This document shows, piece by piece, positions 46,253 through 56,726 of a stretch of DNA of 64,000 nt (position 1 is its first letter; each line of letters starts with the position of its first letter). Origin of the DNA: Vanessa cardui (Eukaryota; Arthropoda; Insecta; Lepidoptera; Nymphalidae); contig NC_061133.1 in NCBI RefSeq assembly GCF_905220365.1, positions 12,266,171 through 12,330,170 of the forward strand. Reading direction: 5' to 3'. The translations under genes and the position numbers were made by a program. Under the pieces are notes generated by a model. That model searched no databases and was not told the origin of the DNA. It saw only the letters and a program-made list of their open reading frames with translations.

Positions 46253-48427
46253 ATGTCTCAAGAATCTTCATCAAAAACAAGCGCTAGCACAGAAGCATCC
46301 AAAGCAAGCGTTTCTGATACAACATCCAAAGCCAGTAAAGCAGCAAATTTTATGGAAAAAAGAGAATTGTACCGAATCGTGGAAAATGATATTGATTGTA
46401 CCCCTGATAATATAGTTGACCCTGATTATGTCACAATGGAGGAAACATTTTCACACGCTGCCTTTGAAAGCAGACCGAGAGCCCGGAGCGAAGTTTTTAA
46501 AGAAACTAAAAGTAAATCAAAATCTGCCGCCGATATGGGTATGAAAGTTTACGCTACAACGATCTCCCTTGACGACATTCATATCGATCACACATCAAAC
46601 ACGGAAGAAGGATTTACATCCGATCAACAAGATTTAGAAGTAGCTCCATCAGCTTTCTATTTACCTAAAACGAAACCCATCATGTCGTATCCCCCCGAAA
46701 TCTTGGTTGTATTGAAGGAAACCGAAACATGTTTTCTATTCGAAATGCCGAGTTATTCATACGATAAAGGTACACCAGAGGCTAATATAGTAGAAGAGGA
46801 AAATGAATTTTATCAATATATCACGGTGGGAAAAGGTAAGAACCGTAAAATGGTAACAGAAGAGACACAGACTAAAGAATGTGTATCGCAATCGAGACAT
46901 ACTTTGGCCACAAGACCACAGAAGAAAAATGCAATAGCATTCGCATCTTTATGGGATATGCACGATACTTATGCCCGCCTTGCACGCATTAGACCAGAAG
47001 AGAAACCTGATGAAATGGTCATGTATCAATCAGCTGCACCAAGCCTTCTACGTAAGAAGAAAGTTAAATTGGATGCAGTGATCGAAAACAACGAGAAATC
47101 TGTCGAACAAATATTAAATACGCCACAGTTTTTTGACGCGGTTCTTTTGACGGAACGAGTTCTGGCCACATTGGAATATTCAGATGCACAAAAAAAGTTT
47201 CGTGGTCTGATTAGATTGGATCCACTTTCTTTGGATTTAGTATATGTTTACACAATGAAACCACTGTGGACTCTCGAATGCGAAGAGTCTCAAAATAGAC
47301 CAATAGCAAGTATTTCATTCAATTCCAAAAATAACAATATTTTAGCAGTGGCACATGGCAAATTTACTTATGCTGAACATTACAACGGCTTAGTGTGTAT
47401 TTGGTGCACAAAAAATCCTTGTAAGCCTGAAAGAATATATAATTTTCAAGATCCTTTAACATCAGTAGCTTTTTCGGAAAAAAATCCTAACTGGTTGGCG
47501 TGCGGGTTTTCGAATGGCGATGTTTTAATTTTAGATATCACATCTTATTCCATCAAGACAATTGCTAAGAGTAAACGAGATACTAATCCTTGCTTTGAGC
47601 CAATATGGACGGCAAGTTGGCGTGCAATCGATAAGGACAATCAATATGTTATAACAACTTGTCAAGATGGTAGGATTAACAAATTCACCAGCACTAAAAC
47701 CCACGATTTTATATGTACACCATTGATGCGTATATCAACAGTCGAAGGTAAAATGAAAGGAATGGAGGCGCCCAGGCAGTGTATCAAAGAGGACGTTCCA
47801 ATAACCAGATATCCAGCTGCATTATGCATGAAGTGGCATCCAAAAATTGAGCATATCTATCTAGTTGGTACTGACGAGGGCTGCATTCATAAATGTTCAA
47901 CGCACTATTTAAACCAACACATGGACGTATTTCGAGCTCACGCAGGGCCTGTTTATAGTATACAATTCTCTCCTTTCATGCGGACACTGTTAGCGTCTTG
48001 TGGCGCTGACAGTGCGATTAGACTTTGGATAGAGGGGATTGATGACGTTATACTGACAATGATGTGCCCAGCAGCTGTTTATGATATAGCATTTTGTCCA
48101 GTCAATTCTACTATCCTATTATCCGCTAGTGGCAACGTACTCTCCATATGGGATCTTCGTAGAAAAACTCATATGCCCTGTGCTGAATACTCTTTTCCCG
48201 GTCAAATAGTTTTAACGTACATAAAATTTTCTCCGTCAGGGGATAATGTATTTGTTGGTGATACACTGGGACGTGTGCATACTTTCCACTTGGAGGACAC
48301 GCCTATACCCCCGTTCTACCAAACAAAGTTGTTAGACGAAACAATTAAAAGAGCTATATGTACTCGTCCACAATTGTTGCGACAGTTGGAAAAATTAGAG
48401 AACTTTCGTGAAAAATTTGGTCAATAA
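46253..48427 (+). CDS. DNAI4: DNAI4 (WDR78)-like axonemal dynein intermediate chain, single exon
   Basis: A 724-aa WD40 protein of the axonemal dynein intermediate-chain family, closest by eye to DNAI4/WDR78 (IC138 type, inner-arm I1/f dynein of cilia and sperm flagella). The N-terminal 35 residues are Ser/Thr/Lys-rich. The middle has VVLKETETCFLFEMPS and SLWDMHDTY, matching the ETETIWLFDLPS and WDLYDSY blocks of WDR78. The propeller runs from about residue 340 to 700, with NPCFEPIWTASWRAI, HIYLVGTDEGCIHKCSTHYL, HAGPVYSIQFSP and LLASCGADSAIRLW. I start at ATG 46253 (context TTAAAATGT); the open frame begins earlier only at a GTG. There is no intron, unusual beside its multi-exon neighbours. 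DNAI1-type chains are less likely on the N-terminal blocks. Confidence 0.9.
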   Translation: MSQESSSKTSASTEASKASVSDTTSKASKAANFMEKRELYRIVENDIDCTPDNIVDPDYVTMEETFSHAAFESRPRARSEVFKETKSKSKSAADMGMKVYATTISLDDIHIDHTSNTEEGFTSDQQDLEVAPSAFYLPKTKPIMSYPPEILVVLKETETCFLFEMPSYSYDKGTPEANIVEEENEFYQYITVGKGKNRKMVTEETQTKECVSQSRHTLATRPQKKNAIAFASLWDMHDTYARLARIRPEEKPDEMVMYQSAAPSLLRKKKVKLDAVIENNEKSVEQILNTPQFFDAVLLTERVLATLEYSDAQKKFRGLIRLDPLSLDLVYVYTMKPLWTLECEESQNRPIASISFNSKNNNILAVAHGKFTYAEHYNGLVCIWCTKNPCKPERIYNFQDPLTSVAFSEKNPNWLACGFSNGDVLILDITSYSIKTIAKSKRDTNPCFEPIWTASWRAIDKDNQYVITTCQDGRINKFTSTKTHDFICTPLMRISTVEGKMKGMEAPRQCIKEDVPITRYPAALCMKWHPKIEHIYLVGTDEGCIHKCSTHYLNQHMDVFRAHAGPVYSIQFSPFMRTLLASCGADSAIRLWIEGIDDVILTMMCPAAVYDIAFCPVNSTILLSASGNVLSIWDLRRKTHMPCAEYSFPGQIVLTYIKFSPSGDNVFVGDTLGRVHTFHLEDTPIPPFYQTKLLDETIKRAICTRPQLLRQLEKLENFREKFGQ

Positions 48428-48428
48428 A
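48423..48428 (+). terminator. Poly(A) signal AATAAA overlapping the DNAI4 stop codon
   Basis: The stop context is CAATAAATT: the hexamer AATAAA starts two bases before the TAA stop (48425-48427). If used, the 3' UTR would be only about 10-30 nt. Confidence 0.5.
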
Positions 48429-48429
48429 T

Positions 48430-49203
48430 TCCAAATTTTATGCCGATTATATTGTTTTTGTACTCCAGAAGACTTACGAGTAGGGTTGGCAAGAAACCTT
48501 GTGATTAATATGTACAAAGAGATGATTATAACAGGCTAATTGAGACGATAGTATAAAAGTATCCTCATACTTTGACGTTTCACGATCCACAAATTGTTAT
48601 TATTCGTTTATTTCGTAATGTGTATGGAGCATTATATTTTGTTATAAATCATGTCAGACATTGAAGTGGTCTATTACATAATGACTACTTTTTAACTAGC
48701 TACAAACATGCATTACACTGTTGCGGGATTAACAATATGGACCCGTCACATTTTTATAAAAATATTTTTGGGACATAAATATTTCCAAAATATCTTCTAA
48801 TAATCAGGGAGAGATAATCAGTCCTAATTTTATTTTACAAATAAGTATCAGTGAATATTTGTATTATTCAAGATTTGGTGATAATAAACTATAAATGTTA
48901 TAATTCTATTTATTTGTAGTCGTACTTTGAGCTTATAAAAATAAATAATCACAAATAGGCACACTTTGCCAGCTAACACCTGTACTTTTCTGTCTTCATA
49001 TCTCACTTATGAAAGGAAAAAACCGACGTCATACAAACTTAGGATTTTTGCTAAAAATACATAAGATGTTCAGTATATATCAGCGCTTTGCTCGATGCAA
49101 TGGTAATAATTTCTTATATCAAAGCACAAAACCCTGTATGTACCAACTTCGTAAAAAGTGTTGCTAGTAAAAAATAAAATAAAAGAACAATAACTTCCGA
49201 TTC
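48430..49203. other. Convergent intergenic region, DNAI4 / RBSN
   Basis: About 770 bp of AT-rich sequence lie between the end of DNAI4 (plus) and the RBSN poly(A) signal (minus). I see no gene or clear repeat. Confidence 0.5.
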
Positions 49204-49209
49204 TTTATT
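49204..49209 (-). terminator. RBSN poly(A) signal AATAAA
   Basis: On the minus strand AATAAA lies about 85 nt downstream of the RBSN stop codon at 49295-49293, a normal distance for a short 3' UTR. Confidence 0.6.
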
Positions 49210-49292
49210 CTTGCATCTACAAGAGAATATAATAATTTAAATACAAAATGTGCTTGTAATATATTAATTAAATGGACATGTAATGGAAATGA

Positions 49293-49367
49293 CTAGGACT
49301 TGTTTGAGAGCATTTGAAACTGGTATTCCTTCTTTAACTCCTTAAGATTCGTTTCTAATATCGCCAC
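49293..49367 (-). CDS. RBSN: RBSN exon 6 (second Rab5-binding helix, stop)
   Basis: A TTGTAG acceptor. It encodes VAILETNLKELKKEYQFQML and ends SNKS with a TAG stop at 49295-49293. It is too short for an ORF scan but matches human VEVLTENLRELKHTLAKQK. Confidence 0.92.
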   Translation of the reverse strand: MAILETNLKELKKEYQFQMLSNKS

Positions 49368-52300
49368 CTACAATTAAAAAATGAATTTTTATTATTAATA
49401 ATTTTTATATATATAATTTTTATTTTATTTATTTATTTTCGTGTGCGCGCATGTGTTTATGTTTACCCAATAGTCAGGGGCCATCTGAAAATCAGTGCTG
49501 TGCATTAGCACAGCTTATACTGAGTTGACCCCTTGCTACCTACACTGTGTTCTTTAAATTTAATTTTTTTTTCCTGTATAATCTATGTAATGTATGTGTG
49601 TAGCAAAATAAATGGTTTAATTGTTACTTGCCAGTTTGGGTAGGTATCACCCACGTATTAAATATTCTAACACAGTCGGGGTTACCCAAAACCCTACCAC
49701 CAATAAAAAAGTGTGTTCAATTATATTTATACACAGCAACGTGCACGAATTTTTTTGAATTCTAAGATTTTTTTAATTTCTTTGAGAAATTGACTATGGA
49801 CTAGGCGGAAATGGCAATTAAATAACAGTACTCAGTATTGTTGTGTTCCGGTCTAAAGGGACAAGGACAAGGGACATAACATCTTGGTTCCCAAGGTTGG
49901 AGGCACATTGACAATGTAAGGAATAGTTAATATTACTTACAGCGTCATTGTCTATGGGCGATGGTGACCACTTACCATCAGGTGGCCCATATGCTCGTCC
50001 GCCAAACTATACCATAAAAAAAATTTAAAAATGGTAGTCTCACCTCTTCAAATCTTAATTCTTTTCTAGCCTCTTTTATATAACCTCGTATAATATTCAT
50101 TTGCTCTAATAGAGGGTTGTCGTCGTCGTGGGCGGGGCCTTCCACTCGACTTCCACTCGACTCTGCCTCCCCACCCCGCCTCTGTCTCTCTCTCTCCGTT
50201 CTCTCTCTTTCCAGTTGTATCTGTTTCTGCGCACGTTCGTACCTCTGCCTTCGCACTTCATCTATCTGTGCCTCGGTTGGTAACTTCCGGAGTGATAGAA
50301 GATCTTCCTAGAATAATAAATAAATAAAATAGAAAAATAAATATTATTTGAATATTTCAATTTAATAGCCATTTGAAATAGTGTACTCCTGATTTTAAAC
50401 AATATTGTAATTTCAATGTTAATAGAAACATTACTTTCTATTCTAATCATATTACCTTTATATAATGTGAGGCTGCCTGCCTAATAGCAGTCTGTAGTTT
50501 TGCTTGTCTCGTTGCTGGCTCTACAGGGAAAGCAGCTATCTGTTTACTGAGCAAATCAATACCTTCCGCGAGCTTTCCAATGCGTCCGCGCATAGCATTG
50601 ACATCGGCCAGGTTATATGTTGTTTCTCCGTCAAAGAGACTTTGACACATCTGGAAAGAAAGTCACATTATATTCGAATTATTTTAATATACAAAGATAG
50701 GCAGTTGGTCCTCCGAGTGGTAAATGCTACCACCTATAGACACTGTAAGAAACATCAAATGTGATTAATGTGTTGATGCACCATCTGTCTTGCGAACAAA
50801 GATCTTATGTACCTTGACTCTGTAGTTACACTATTAAACCAAAATACAACAATATTAAGTGTTGTTGTATTTTTCGCAAAAGAATTATCGATGAATGGGT
50901 GACATCTACCTAGGAGGACAACAAAGCCCTACCACCAAGTAAGTATTGTTTTGTTTAGACTGGTTGGAATTTATATGAATTCTATTTCAAGATACACATA
51001 TAATTTCAATTCAAGCACCTTGCCTTACAAGTTTATATATAAAATATGTTCAATCAATTATTTCCGTTAAATACAAAATAATGATATTGTACCTTTTCGT
51101 ACATGGCAACAGCTGGCTTTGCTTGATCCATCAAACTCCTCATCTGTTCATAGGCTGTCATCAGGACAGTTTTAGCATTTCTGTTCTCTTGAACTTGTTT
51201 ACGTAAATCAATTAGATAGGAGCAGTGTTCACAAAGACGCAGACCATTCTTCTCATTTAATTCCTCAGCCTGAGATGTCTGCGGTCTGGATGGATCAACA
51301 ATTGCCTCTAAAATAACATTATTTACAGTAACAATTTAGTACACAATCAAAATTTAAATATTAAAAAAAGTAATTTAAATTAAATAAAGAAAATTTTAGA
51401 TACTTAATATCTTTATTTGACTTTGTATTTTTTTGATGTGTAAAAGAGTATTTAATATCTACCAATTTAAATAATGACTAAATGTTTTAAAAACACTTTG
51501 ACTAAATATAAATTAAATTTACTACTTGCATACACATTACAATGTGTTATTTTCCTTTACTTATAAATTAACCAGAAGTTTAAATATTCAAGTTTTACAT
51601 ATAATTCATTAGTGAAGTTATTTTAACATAACATGAGAAATGCTGAGCATTACATATTGAATGACATATAATGTTTGCAAAAACATACTCATCGAATATA
51701 TTTATATAGCCAATTTAAGATTCTACAATTTCAATATATTGTTACTCACTGGCTATGTTCAAGTCCAAAAACACAGAGCAGTCATGGCATAAAATAGACC
51801 CACATAGCCTACAATGGTGTTTTCTTCTTGTTAGATTAAATGCTTTAGCGCAGTTTGGGCAAAGCTTTACTGATGAACCATCTAACCATGGAACAACCTG
51901 GAACAGTTCAATACCAAGTCATACAATTGTTAACATTATTTTACACATAATGTATTTCAAAATTAAAAAAAATATTGTAATCTATGTGCCGAAACAACAA
52001 TAAAATAGTATCAACTCTGTAAATGTTTGTTGCTACTCTTTTGAAAAACATGTTTTGGAATATTAGTAACAAAAGTTAATCTGATATTAATTTTAATTAT
52101 AAATTAGATATGAAATTTAAGATATACAAATAATAAATAATTGATTAAGGCTACAAGTAAGAACTATTATAAACTATTGTAAATTGTTATTACCAGTTTG
52201 ATTACAAATCGAAATCAGTAGAGATGTATAACAATTAACAATGGGTAAGATTACTTACTTCCTGTTCATGTAGTTTTCTTTGGCTAGGCTCACTGGGCAT

Positions 52301-52678
52301 ATTACACACTAACTTATCCAGTCTTATTAATAACTTATTAGTTTCAGTAGCATATCTCTCTAATCTTGCTGAACGCACAGCCCTAAAATAATCAGTGGAA
52401 CTCCGAGACACACCTATTGTCTGCTCCTCAAACGGATAATAGTCTTGAGAATTCAACTTTAGTGCGCGATCGAATGTTTCCTTTAAATCCGTATCGTCTG
52501 TGTTCAATATAATCTTCTTCGCTTTCCCAAATATATCCTTAAGTGACTTTAATACATCTTGTTCCTCCTGGTGAAGACTTTCGAAATGGCTAGTAAGTTG
52601 ATTCGCTGATTTCAAATCTGCTTTGCAAATTGGACAGAGAAATCCTTCTAAAACTTCATCGTCGTTTGCGGTCGCCAT
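49293..52678 (-). CDS. RBSN: Rabenosyn-5 (RBSN), complete, 438 aa
   Basis: RBSN is an early-endosome FYVE protein that bridges Rab5, PI3P, Rab4 and the SNARE regulator VPS45. Exons 52678-52259, 51897-51750, 51307-51093, 50650-50456, 50307-50044 and 49367-49293 join in frame (1317 nt). Domains: an N-terminal C2H2 finger, EGFLCPICKADL (Cys15, Cys18, His31, His36); a FYVE domain from about 141 with VVPWLDG, CPNCAKAF, RRKHHCRLCGSILCHDC and the closing CEHC in exon 3; a helical middle with GETTYNLADVNAMRGRIGKL (human GETTYSLEHASDLRVEVQKV); and a C-terminal Rab5-binding hairpin, NPLLEQMNIIRGYIKEARKE then VAILETNLKELKKEY. I see no NPF motif, so the EHD-binding region of the longer human protein (784 aa) appears absent. 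Intron 5 holds a LINE tail. Very secure. Confidence 0.95.
49620..50023 (+). repeat. LINE 3' end with poly(A), in RBSN intron 5
   Basis: The 5' piece, CCAGTTTGGGTAGGTATCAC, lies at 49630. From 49838 it continues TGTTGTGTTCCGGTCTAAAG, GGACATAACATCTTGGTTCC and GGTGGCCCATATGCTCGTCC, ending in an A run at about 50015-50023. About 100 bp in the middle do not match the family. It is antisense to RBSN. Confidence 0.75.
50044..50307 (-). CDS. RBSN: RBSN exon 5 (coiled coil and first Rab5-binding helix)
   Basis: A TTCTAG acceptor and a GTGAGA donor, 88 codons. An Arg/Glu/Gln-rich coiled-coil stretch (RRQRYERAQKQIQLERERTE) is followed by NPLLEQMNIIRGYIKEARKE. Confidence 0.93.
50456..50650 (-). CDS. RBSN: RBSN exon 4 (Rabenosyn helical domain)
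   Basis: A TTTCCAG acceptor and a GTAATA donor, 65 codons. It contains GETTYNLADVNAMRGRI and LLSKQIAAFPVEPATRQAKL, aligned to the human GETTYSLEHASDLR region. Confidence 0.92.
50690..50960. repeat. Decayed repeat fragments in RBSN intron 3
   Basis: GGTAAATGCTACCACCTATAG and GGGTGACATCTACCTAGGAGG resemble LINE 3'-UTR blocks in opposite orientations. They are too diverged for a firm family call. Confidence 0.35.
51093..51307 (-). CDS. RBSN: RBSN exon 3 (end of FYVE, helical region)
   Basis: A TTTTAG acceptor and a GTACAA donor. It begins AIVDPSRPQTSQAEELNEK and contributes the last FYVE Cys pair in LRLCEHCSYLIDLRKQ, then a helical MRSLMDQAKPAVAMYEK. Confidence 0.9.
51750..51897 (-). CDS. RBSN: RBSN exon 2 (FYVE core)
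   Basis: A CCAG acceptor and a GTGAGT donor. It encodes VVPWLDGSSVKLCPNCAKAF and RRKHHCRLCGSILCHDC, that is, the WxxD-like and RR/KHHCR PI3P-binding motifs and three of the four zinc-binding Cys pairs. Confidence 0.94.
52259..52678 (-). CDS. RBSN: RBSN exon 1 (C2H2 finger)
   Basis: ATG at 52678-52676, 140 codons, donor GTAAGT from 52258. It contains the C2H2 finger and the conserved segment ARLERYATETNKLLIRLDKL. Confidence 0.94.
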
Positions 52679-53289
52679 TTTAAAGAGTTAATTTAATATG
52701 CACAATACACTATTCATTATAATTTAATTTGTTTATGATGAATTTCCACCATCCACATACTACTATAATACATTACTCCCCTTTTCATTGACATCGATAA
52801 ACGTCATAATGCGTTTCGTTTTTGCAATTTATTTATAAGTCTAAAATTAATTTATTCGCTTTTGTTTATTAAATCTTAGGTTTCTTTTTAACTGTACCTT
52901 TAGTTACAAATATCATTGAGTAAATAATTTTACACTACAAGACATTCATTTTTGTTGTAGGGTCCCCTTTTTTCTTTATAACGTTACGCATGCTATTTGT
53001 ATAAATAGAGTAAAACAAATCGTTTGTCTTCATTGTTCGTATTTGATTTTCAAATACCTCGTTTGACTTGACTACTTTAAACCACCTCCGAAATCCGAAA
53101 GTCCGCAATTAAATAAGTTTGTGTTTGACTGTTTGTGTCTTGTATGGAATATTGATTATTGCTTTTCTTATCTGTTACAAAAGAGTAAAAAGTTGCTCAG
53201 GTTATTTTCCCCCAATTCATTTTTGCTATTTATCCAAATAAACATGTATGTTTCACTATAGAATTACTAATAATATTTATCATTTATGA
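52679..53289. other. RBSN upstream region
   Basis: About 600 bp between the RBSN start codon and the LINE insertion. It presumably contains the RBSN promoter. No motif is distinctive. Confidence 0.45.
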
Positions 53290-56200
53290 GACTTATAATG
53301 AATGAAAATGAATGAATGAATGAAATATACTTTATTGTACACCAAGCAAAGTACATAAAATTTTAAAACAGAATAAAATAAACAATGTTATACAGTATAC
53401 AATCGGCGGCCTTATCGCTAGAAGAGCGATCTCTTCCAGGCAACCGGTTGGCATAGGACATTATAATAAATAAATAAATTTAGGGTGGAGGTGTACTATA
53501 ATACAAACATAATAAAGTAGTAAAAATAATACATACATATATAATGAGAAAATACACACATAACTAGTAAGAAAAACATACACACAATTTTAAAATAAAT
53601 GAGGATTGGAGGAGGAGAAAGGTAAGGGATGAAAATACGATTTCAAGTATCAATATAATATTCGAAAATGCGACGTTTAAATATTTCAAGGGATTTAGCT
53701 CGACGTACCGCTAAGGGCAAGGAGTTCCATAAGCGTGCTGCGTTAATTGTAAAAGATTTTGAGTAACAAGTTGAAGAGTGAGAAGGGATACTCAAAATTA
53801 AATTATCCTCGGAGCGCAGAGAGCGACAATGAGAAGCGCCAAGGAACTTAAATCTCTCTTTTAAATAAAGAGGAACTTTTGGATTGAATAGGATACAGTA
53901 AAGAAATGATAGAATACGAGTATTCCTGCGAAGGCGGACTGGAAGCCACTTGAGCTTTTTGCGAAATTCAGAAACATGGTCATATTTGCGAAGCCCAAAT
54001 ATGAACCGTATACAGAGATTTTGAATGCGCTCAAGTTTATTTAGTTGCTCCTCGTTTAAATCGAGATAACATACGTCGGCATAATCTAAGATTGGTAATA
54101 GGAGAGTTTGTGCTAACGTAATTTTGGTAGGTATGGGCAAAAAGTATTGTAACCTACGCAGAGAACCAATCGCCGAAAACATCTTTCTACTCACTTCGGT
54201 AACCTGCGGAATCCATGATAACGTTTTATCAAAGATTATGCCCAAGTTTTTGACCTTGTCTTCAAAAGGAATAAGAACTCCATCAAATTTCACAGGTGGT
54301 AGATTAGTCCAATCAATTTTCGGTAATAACTTTTGACTACCAATTATAATGGCCTGCGACTTAGTTGGATTAACTGTTAGACCATGAGTTTTACTCCAAT
54401 GAGAAATGTGTGCTAAGTCATTGTTGATTGTGCTTATTGAGTTTGGTAAGTCATTTACATGCGACGTTAGGTATAGCTGAAGATCATCAGCATACAGGTG
54501 GTAGAGAGAAGATAGATGTTTAGTTATGGAGTTAATAAATATTGAAAATAAAAGAGGGGACAACACGCCACCTTGGGGGACGCCAGCATTTAGTACACAC
54601 CAGTTGGAATAACTATCGTTAACACGTATACGTTGCCGACGCCCGTCCAAGTAACAATGAAACCAGTCAATTACTTTAGGAGATATGTTAAGAGACCTTA
54701 AGAAAGCCAGCAGAATATCATAGTCAACACTGTTAAACGCATTGCTGAAGTCCAACAATGTCAACACAGTCACCCGCTGCTTATCCATACCAAAACGAAT
54801 GTCATCGGTAATTTTGACTAATGCAGTAGTCGTGCTGTGACCATGACGAAAGCCGGATTGGAAAGGATTTAAAAGATTATTTTTGGAAAGGTATAAGCTT
54901 AACTGTTGATGTACCAGTCGCTCTAGGACTTTAGAGAGGAAAGGGAGAATAGATATTGGACGATAATCAGTAACACAGGAAGGGTTGGGTTTTTTAGGTA
55001 TAGGAATCACTTGAGCATCTTTCCATGCAGAGGGAAATTTACCCGTGGTTATAGAGTGATTAAGAATGGACGTGATTATAGGTGTCAAAAGGTCAAGGAT
55101 AGGAATGATCATCTTGCGACTAATGCAGTCAGAACCAACAGCATTAGAGTTGATACTTAAGATGTTTCTCTTAACATCACTTTCAGTAATTAGACTAAAA
55201 ACAAAAGGAGAGAAATCTGGAGTGGATGAAGCAAGAATTTGATTTATTGTACTTAATTTCGTGGCTCCATCTATAACAGCCGAGGATGAGAAATGCTGAT
55301 TAAGCTGATCGAGGTCACAGTATTGAGAGTAATTTTCTTGACTAGCTTTCCCAACTCCAAGTGATTTAAGGAATTTCCAGACTTTACTTGTGTCATCTTC
55401 CTCTAAAATAGATTTATGAATGTGGCGTCGTTGTTCGTCTCTACAAATCCTGTTGCAGTGATTTCTAGCTTTCTTATATTTTTCCAGATTTACGTCGCTC
55501 GCATTACACTTATATTTAGCTTTAGCGGCGTTCTTTTTATTTTGCAAGGATTTTACGTCATCTGTAAGCCAAGGAGCAGGAAGATGCTTAAGTCGGACTG
55601 GTCTAATAGGCGCGTGTACGTCGTACAATTGGTTCAACAAGGAATTGAAAATTGCAACCCGATCATCTAGAGATGGTGCAAGCAAAACTTCTTGCCAGTC
55701 AATTTTAGCTGCATCCTCTTTCAGACGCTCTAAGTCCATACCAGCAAAATTACGTTGCAGAAGAATTTTAGGTTTAATTTTAGGAGGTTTAATCTTGTAA
55801 GATAGGAAAATAAGGTCGTGATAAGAGAAAGCTGCAGCAGTGCATTGACCATGCTTTTGAACATAATCAAGAGAAGAAACAAGAATAATATCTAGAAGGG
55901 AAGGAGTACAATTTGGAAAGAAGTGAGTCGCGGAGAGTGGGAGAATATTTAAATTAGATGCTTCAACCATGGAGCTAAAACGAGTAGAGCGGACGTCATT
56001 TCTTAATAAACACGTGTTAAAGTCGCCCATAATAATTGCGTGCTTATATAGGGGTACGTATTTATGTAAAAGATCATCGAGAGAAGAGAAATACTCGATC
56101 GATGAACTAGGATTGTAGTATACCCCCAGCAAAACTTTAGTATGAGCGAAAACGACTTCTATCAAAAGGTGCTCAGCATGGGGATTAGCTTGACACTGCG

Positions 56201-56640
56201 ACTGGTCAATAATATTAAATGGTAGGTGCGAGCGGAGATATATTGCTACACCACCTCCAGTGCGTCCAATACGATCGTTTCGTACGAGGTGAAAACCTGG
56301 AAGGGCGTATGAGGTAGAAGGTAAGCAAGGCTTCAACCATGATTCTGACACTAAGATTGCATGTATGTTCTTATTTTCAAAGGACGATACTAAGTCGGGA
56401 TAATGTGCAGGAATACTCTGGGCGTTAATATGTACGATGTTAAAATTTTTCAGTACGTCTGAGAAGTGAGAATCGAGGGTTTCGCTTAAAGTAGGAATAC
56501 TAAGAAGACTGTCGTCACTATTCAATCCATGGGAAGAAGAAGACATAGAAAAAAATGTGTCGTCGTTGTCATCATTAATCATAATATTAAAAATACTATC
56601 AATTATGTATGTATACAGATATATTAAAATTTATGTATAT
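53290..56640 (-). mobile_element. Non-LTR retrotransposon with intact EN+RT frame
   Basis: The minus-strand element comprises the ORF at 56582-53643 and a 3' UTR (about 53642-53290) with ACCGGTTGCCTGGAAGAGAT, GCGATAAGGCCGCCGATTG and GGTGTACAATAAAGTATATT. It ends in TTCATTCATTCATTCATTTT repeats instead of poly(A), as in CR1-like elements. No separate ORF1 is seen upstream, where a (TA)n tract and A/T runs occur, so the copy is probably 5'-truncated. The borders are approximate. Confidence 0.8.
53643..56582 (-). CDS. LINE ORF2: APE endonuclease and reverse transcriptase, 979 aa, intact
   Basis: One uninterrupted frame encodes the retrotransposition enzyme. Endonuclease (about residues 48-262): FNIVHINAQSI, ILVSESWLK, MGDFNTCLL (186-192) and FSYHDLIFLSY. 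Reverse transcriptase (about 525-780): YRPISILPFLSKVLERLVHQ, FRHGHSTTTALV, LLDFSNAFNSVD (catalytic Asp near 611), NAGVPQGGVLSPLLF (around 665-680) and LYADDLQLYL (catalytic Asp pair 699-700). The C-terminal tail includes LKWLPVRLRR and SFTINAARLWNSLP. The catalytic residues I can check are present, so this copy is either young or selected. The start MINDD is the first ATG of the frame; a true start upstream cannot be excluded. Confidence 0.92.
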   Translation of the reverse strand: MINDDNDDTFFSMSSSSHGLNSDDSLLSIPTLSETLDSHFSDVLKNFNIVHINAQSIPAHYPDLVSSFENKNIHAILVSESWLKPCLPSTSYALPGFHLVRNDRIGRTGGGVAIYLRSHLPFNIIDQSQCQANPHAEHLLIEVVFAHTKVLLGVYYNPSSSIEYFSSLDDLLHKYVPLYKHAIIMGDFNTCLLRNDVRSTRFSSMVEASNLNILPLSATHFFPNCTPSLLDIILVSSLDYVQKHGQCTAAAFSYHDLIFLSYKIKPPKIKPKILLQRNFAGMDLERLKEDAAKIDWQEVLLAPSLDDRVAIFNSLLNQLYDVHAPIRPVRLKHLPAPWLTDDVKSLQNKKNAAKAKYKCNASDVNLEKYKKARNHCNRICRDEQRRHIHKSILEEDDTSKVWKFLKSLGVGKASQENYSQYCDLDQLNQHFSSSAVIDGATKLSTINQILASSTPDFSPFVFSLITESDVKRNILSINSNAVGSDCISRKMIIPILDLLTPIITSILNHSITTGKFPSAWKDAQVIPIPKKPNPSCVTDYRPISILPFLSKVLERLVHQQLSLYLSKNNLLNPFQSGFRHGHSTTTALVKITDDIRFGMDKQRVTVLTLLDFSNAFNSVDYDILLAFLRSLNISPKVIDWFHCYLDGRRQRIRVNDSYSNWCVLNAGVPQGGVLSPLLFSIFINSITKHLSSLYHLYADDLQLYLTSHVNDLPNSISTINNDLAHISHWSKTHGLTVNPTKSQAIIIGSQKLLPKIDWTNLPPVKFDGVLIPFEDKVKNLGIIFDKTLSWIPQVTEVSRKMFSAIGSLRRLQYFLPIPTKITLAQTLLLPILDYADVCYLDLNEEQLNKLERIQNLCIRFIFGLRKYDHVSEFRKKLKWLPVRLRRNTRILSFLYCILFNPKVPLYLKERFKFLGASHCRSLRSEDNLILSIPSHSSTCYSKSFTINAARLWNSLPLAVRRAKSLEIFKRRIFEYYIDT

Positions 56641-56673
56641 GTAAATATTTAAGTTAATAAATAAAATAAATAT

Positions 56674-56675
<2 letters not shown>

Positions 56676-56722
<47 letters not shown>
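56676..56722. repeat. (TA)n microsatellite
   Basis: About 23 uninterrupted TA units just upstream (in the minus sense) of the LINE frame. Confidence 0.95.
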
Positions 56723-56726
<4 letters not shown>

